From Kribbella kalugense (GTDB lineage: Bacteria > Actinomycetota > Actinomycetes > Propionibacteriales > Kribbellaceae): a stretch of DNA of 64,000 nucleotides. Shown piece after piece: positions 61,268-64,000 of the stretch; position 1 is the first letter of the stretch, and each line of letters begins with the position of its first letter. Below the pieces are notes generated by a model. The model saw only the letters and a list, made by a program, of their open reading frames with translations. It was not told the origin of the DNA and searched no databases. The position numbers were made by a program, and so were the translations under genes. The stretch lies in NCBI RefSeq assembly GCF_004365875.1, contig NZ_SODF01000002.1, positions 1,178,001 through 1,242,000 of the forward strand, read 5' to 3'.

Positions 61268-62410
61268 ATGACTCCGCGAAGTACAGAGGTCGTAGTGGTG
61301 GGTGCAGGTCCGGTTGGGCTTGCGGTGGCGGTCGGGCTTCGGCTGCACGGGCACGACGTGGTGCTGATCGACAAACTGGCCGAGGGTACGAATACGTCCC
61401 GGGCGTGCGTGATCCACCCGCGGACGCTGGAGGTGCTGGAGCCGCTCGGTGTGACCAAGGAGCTCGTCGAGCGCGGACTCGAGCTGGAGGACTTCACGAT
61501 CCGGGCCGGCAGCCGCAAGCTGATCCCGGTCGGATTCGAGGACCTGCCGACCGACTACCCGTTCGTGACGATGATCCCGCAGCCGGTCACCGAGCAGGTC
61601 CTGCTCGAGCGGCTACAGGAGCTTGGCGGCACCGTCCTCCGTCCGTACGCCGCAACCGGGCTGACGCAGAACGCCGACGGCGCCAAGGTCACGCTCGACA
61701 ACGGCGACGTGATCCAAGCGCAGTACGTCGTGGCTGCCGATGGCATGAACAGCACGACCCGCGAGCTGGCCGGTCTGCGGATGCCCGGCAACACGCTGGA
61801 GCTGTCTCTGAGCCTGGTCGACATCCGCGTCGAAAGCGGACTGCCGACCGACGAGGTCGGGTTGTACTTCGCGGCGTCCGGGCTGCTCGTGGTTGCGCCG
61901 TTGCCGGACGGAAGCTTCCGCTTGGTTGGTGAGGTGCACGACGCACCCGAGCACCCGGACATTGCCTTCGCGCAGCAGCTGGTCGACGACCGCGGTCCGC
62001 GGAAGGCGCACCCGAAGGTGACCGAGGTGGTCTGGGGTTCGCGGTTCCGGATCCACGAACGGGTCGCGGACGAGTACCGCTCCGGTCGCGTCCTGCTCGC
62101 CGGCGACGCAGCCCACACCCACAGCCCGGCCGGTGGTCAAGGCATGAACTTGGGTCTGCGTGATGCGGTCGCTCTGGCAGACGCACTTTCCCAGGCGCTC
62201 AAGGGCGACGACTCCGACCTGGACACGTACGCCACGAACAGTCGCGCGGAAGCAGTTCGGGTGATCGGACTCGCGCACCGCCTGACCCGGCTGGCCAACG
62301 TCCCGCCGGCGATCCGTCCGGTGCGCAACGCCGTACTCAGCATCGTCGGCCGAGTCGGCAAGGCCCAGACCGGCCTAGCCAAACAACTCGCCGGTTTCCC
62401 CGAGCGTTAG
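61268..62410 (+). CDS. FAD-dependent monooxygenase (PHBH/UbiH type)
   Basis: A 380-residue flavoprotein hydroxylase. It has the FAD motif VVVVGAGPVGLAVAVGLRL, the DG motif VVAADGMNSTTRELAG and the second FAD motif RVLLAGDAAHTHSPAGGQGM. Such enzymes hydroxylate aromatics, rifamycins or tetracycline-like compounds with NAD(P)H. Divergent TetR control suggests an inducible detoxification step. AAAGGAG lies ahead of the ATG. The end overlaps the convergent LacI gene by 4 bp. Confidence 0.94.
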   Translation: MTPRSTEVVVVGAGPVGLAVAVGLRLHGHDVVLIDKLAEGTNTSRACVIHPRTLEVLEPLGVTKELVERGLELEDFTIRAGSRKLIPVGFEDLPTDYPFVTMIPQPVTEQVLLERLQELGGTVLRPYAATGLTQNADGAKVTLDNGDVIQAQYVVAADGMNSTTRELAGLRMPGNTLELSLSLVDIRVESGLPTDEVGLYFAASGLLVVAPLPDGSFRLVGEVHDAPEHPDIAFAQQLVDDRGPRKAHPKVTEVVWGSRFRIHERVADEYRSGRVLLAGDAAHTHSPAGGQGMNLGLRDAVALADALSQALKGDDSDLDTYATNSRAEAVRVIGLAHRLTRLANVPPAIRPVRNAVLSIVGRVGKAQTGLAKQLAGFPER

Positions 62411-63405
62411 CCGGCGGTGGATTCGCGGATCTGAAGGATGTACGGGACGGTGAGGTCGCGGTGGGTGGTGTCGCCGTGGCCGGCGATCCGTTCGAGCAGG
62501 AGGGCGACGGCGTTGTCGGCCAGCCACTCCTTGTCGGGCGAGATCGAGGTCAGCGTCGGCGAGTGGTACCGGCCGTCCTCGATGTCGTCGAACCCGACCA
62601 CGGCGACGTCGTTCGGCACTCGCAGCCCGGCGTCGGCCAGTGTCCGCAACGCGCCCAGGGCGAGCAGATCGTTGAAGCAGAAGACCGCGTCGGGCGGCTC
62701 CGGTAGCGCGAGCAGCTCGCGCATCGACGCGGCGCCGTCCTCCCGGTGGTACCCGGTCCCGGCCAGCTCGAGCGCCGGATCGTGCGGCAGACCGGCCGCC
62801 TTCAGCGCCTTGCGGTAGCCCTTCCGCCGGACCGCTCCCGTGCTGGTCCCGCCGACGCCGATCGCCGCGATCCGGCGTCGCCCGATCGAGATCAGATGCG
62901 AGGTCGCGTCGTACGACGCCTGCACCGAATCGACCGCGACCCGGTCGAACTGACCGCCGGCCGGTCGCTCGCCGAGCAGCACCAACGGCTTGCCGGTGTC
63001 GGCCGCGGTCAGTTTGCTCGGGACGGTGGTGATCGGGGAGAAGATGATGCCGTCGATCAATTGCCCGCGCATCCCGTCCATGACTACCCTCTCGGCCGCG
63101 GCCTCGCCCTCGGTCTGGTCGATCAGCACGGTGATCCCGCGGCGCTTCGCGGCCCGGCTGATCGCGGCCCCGAGCTCGGCGAAGTACGGCGAGGCCATCT
63201 CCGGGATGGCCAGTGCGATGAAGTCCGAGCGGCCCTTGCGCAGTGAGCGGGCGCTGACGTTCGGCCGGTAGTCCAGCGCGGCGATCGCGGCCTCGACCTT
63301 GGCCCGGGTCTGCGCGGTGATGTGCGGGTAGTCGTTGATCACGTTCGAGACGGTCTTCACCGACACACCGGCCTGCGCGGCCACATCACTCAGCCTGGTC
63401 GCCAT
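62407..63405 (-). CDS. LacI family transcriptional regulator
   Basis: A 332-residue regulator. The helix-turn-helix is TRLSDVAAQAGVSVKTVSNV with the hinge YRPNVSARSLRKG, followed by a periplasmic-binding-protein fold that senses a sugar. The end is LTVPYILQIRESTAG. It is divergent from a GH51 arabinofuranosidase, its likely target. The ATG at 63405 follows GGAGG. Confidence 0.96.
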   Translation of the reverse strand: MATRLSDVAAQAGVSVKTVSNVINDYPHITAQTRAKVEAAIAALDYRPNVSARSLRKGRSDFIALAIPEMASPYFAELGAAISRAAKRRGITVLIDQTEGEAAAERVVMDGMRGQLIDGIIFSPITTVPSKLTAADTGKPLVLLGERPAGGQFDRVAVDSVQASYDATSHLISIGRRRIAAIGVGGTSTGAVRRKGYRKALKAAGLPHDPALELAGTGYHREDGAASMRELLALPEPPDAVFCFNDLLALGALRTLADAGLRVPNDVAVVGFDDIEDGRYHSPTLTSISPDKEWLADNAVALLLERIAGHGDTTHRDLTVPYILQIRESTAG

Positions 63406-63466
63406 CGGAAGCCTCCACTCACCGTGCTGTCGCCCGAGTGTGCCATCGCCGAGCTCTTTACAGAGA

Positions 63467-63499
63467 TTGTCAATCGTTGTAGACAACCACGTTAAACGT
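63467..63499. promoter_or_regulatory. LacI operator candidates
   Basis: TTGTC (63467-63471) and GACAA (63482-63486) form a spaced dyad, and ACGTTAAACGT (63489-63499) is a near-perfect palindrome of the ACGTTnAACGT kind typical of LacI regulators. They lie in the divergent lacI-arabinofuranosidase gap. Confidence 0.55.
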
Positions 63500-63523
63500 T
63501 GTAAACGACTCTGGGGAGATCCT

Positions 63524-64000
63524 GTGGCTCGGCTTGTGGTTGACCCGGCGTTCGTGGTCGGTGACCTGGACCGGCGGTTGTTCGGCTCGTTCGTCGAGCA
63601 CATGGGGCGCTGTGTCTACACCGGCATCTACGAGCCCGAGCATCCGACCGCCGACGCGGACGGGTTCCGGCAGGACGTGCTCGAGCTGGTCCGCGAGCTC
63701 GGCGTCACCGCGGTCCGCTACCCGGGCGGGAACTTCGTCTCGAACTACGACTGGGAGGACGGCGTCGGCCCGAAGGACCAGCGGCCGCGGCGGCTCGACC
63801 TGGCCTGGCGGGCGATCGAGCCGAACCAGTTCGGCACCGATGAGTTCGTCGCCTGGTCCCGCAAGGCCGGCGTACAGCCGATCTGGGCGGTCAACCTCGG
63901 CAGCCGGGGGATCAAGGAAGCCGTCGAGCTGCTCGAGTACTGCAATCTCCCGCCCGGCACCGAGCTGTCAGACCGCCGGGTCGCGAACGGCAGCCCCGAG
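63524..64000 (+). CDS. alpha-L-arabinofuranosidase, GH51, N-terminal fragment
   Basis: The window holds the first 159 codons from a GTG after GGGGAG. It reads ARLVVDPAFVVGDLDRRLFG, then SFVEHMGRCVYTGIYEPEHP, and VTAVRYPGGNFVSNYDWEDG, all hallmarks of GH51 enzymes that release arabinose from arabinan or arabinoxylan. No signal peptide, so it acts inside on short oligosaccharides. The catalytic Glu pair lies beyond the window. A LacI gene is divergent. Confidence 0.95.
   Translation, partial: MARLVVDPAFVVGDLDRRLFGSFVEHMGRCVYTGIYEPEHPTADADGFRQDVLELVRELGVTAVRYPGGNFVSNYDWEDGVGPKDQRPRRLDLAWRAIEPNQFGTDEFVAWSRKAGVQPIWAVNLGSRGIKEAVELLEYCNLPPGTELSDRRVANGSPE

Overview
The window is the chromosomal replication-origin region of a high-GC Gram-positive bacterium (Actinomycetota). 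Three signs point there: the order parB-parA-rsmG-jag-yidC-yidD-rnpA-rpmH-dnaA-dnaN-gnd-recF-dciA-gyrB-gyrA-DUF3566-tRNAIle-DLW39-tRNAAla, frequent GTG starts, and actinobacterial families (DLW-39, DUF3566, DUF4328, DUF5324). From gene order and protein style I favour Propionibacteriales, probably Kribbella or a close relative. That genus call is an inference; no search was possible.

Region 1 (1-22058) is the conserved origin core. On the minus strand lie the chromosome-segregation genes (parB partial, parA), ribosome and tRNA maturation (rsmG, rnpA, rpmH) and membrane-protein insertion (yidC, yidD, jag). On the plus strand lie replication and topology genes (dnaA, dnaN, recF, dciA, gyrB, gyrA) with a 6-phosphogluconate dehydrogenase. 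Three parS sites sit near parA, two of them inside coding sequence. DnaA-box-like motifs cluster on both sides of dnaA. DnaA itself carries an unusually long disordered extension in front of domain I. An unrecognised membrane protein and a three-gene operon of single-pass, probably secreted-domain proteins separate dciA from gyrB.

Region 2 (22059-53117) is accessory. It holds small enzymes and regulators (GNAT, DinB/DUF664, NUDIX, VOC, a PE-PPE/cutinase-like secreted hydrolase), a divergent SnoaL-like/TetR pair with two matching operators, an LLM flavin oxidoreductase, an amidohydrolase-carboxylesterase operon opposite a double-domain AsnC regulator, SDRs, a PaiB-like protein and a large Q/P-linker beta-repeat protein. 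Further on are a NarL-type two-component system, MarR-MFS, VanZ, pentapeptide-repeat, epimerase and PP2C-like genes, and a glpD-tetR-AGPS-like divergon. It ends with an SDR-queA-like pair, an ABC-2 transporter with TetR, and a 167-bp branched inverted-repeat element. In other actinobacteria much shorter spacing separates tRNAAla from ppiA, so this looks like roughly 30 kb inserted into an otherwise conserved block.

Region 3 (53115-64000) resumes with rhomboid, peptidyl-prolyl isomerase and DUF5324 genes. It continues through ogt, two DUF4328 membrane proteins (one with a long Tyr/Ser-rich tail), a sugar-phosphate isomerase/epimerase, a TetR-FAD monooxygenase divergon with dyad operators and a LacI regulator. 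The last gene is a GH51 arabinofuranosidase cut by the window end. No insertion sequence, CRISPR array or rRNA gene was seen.
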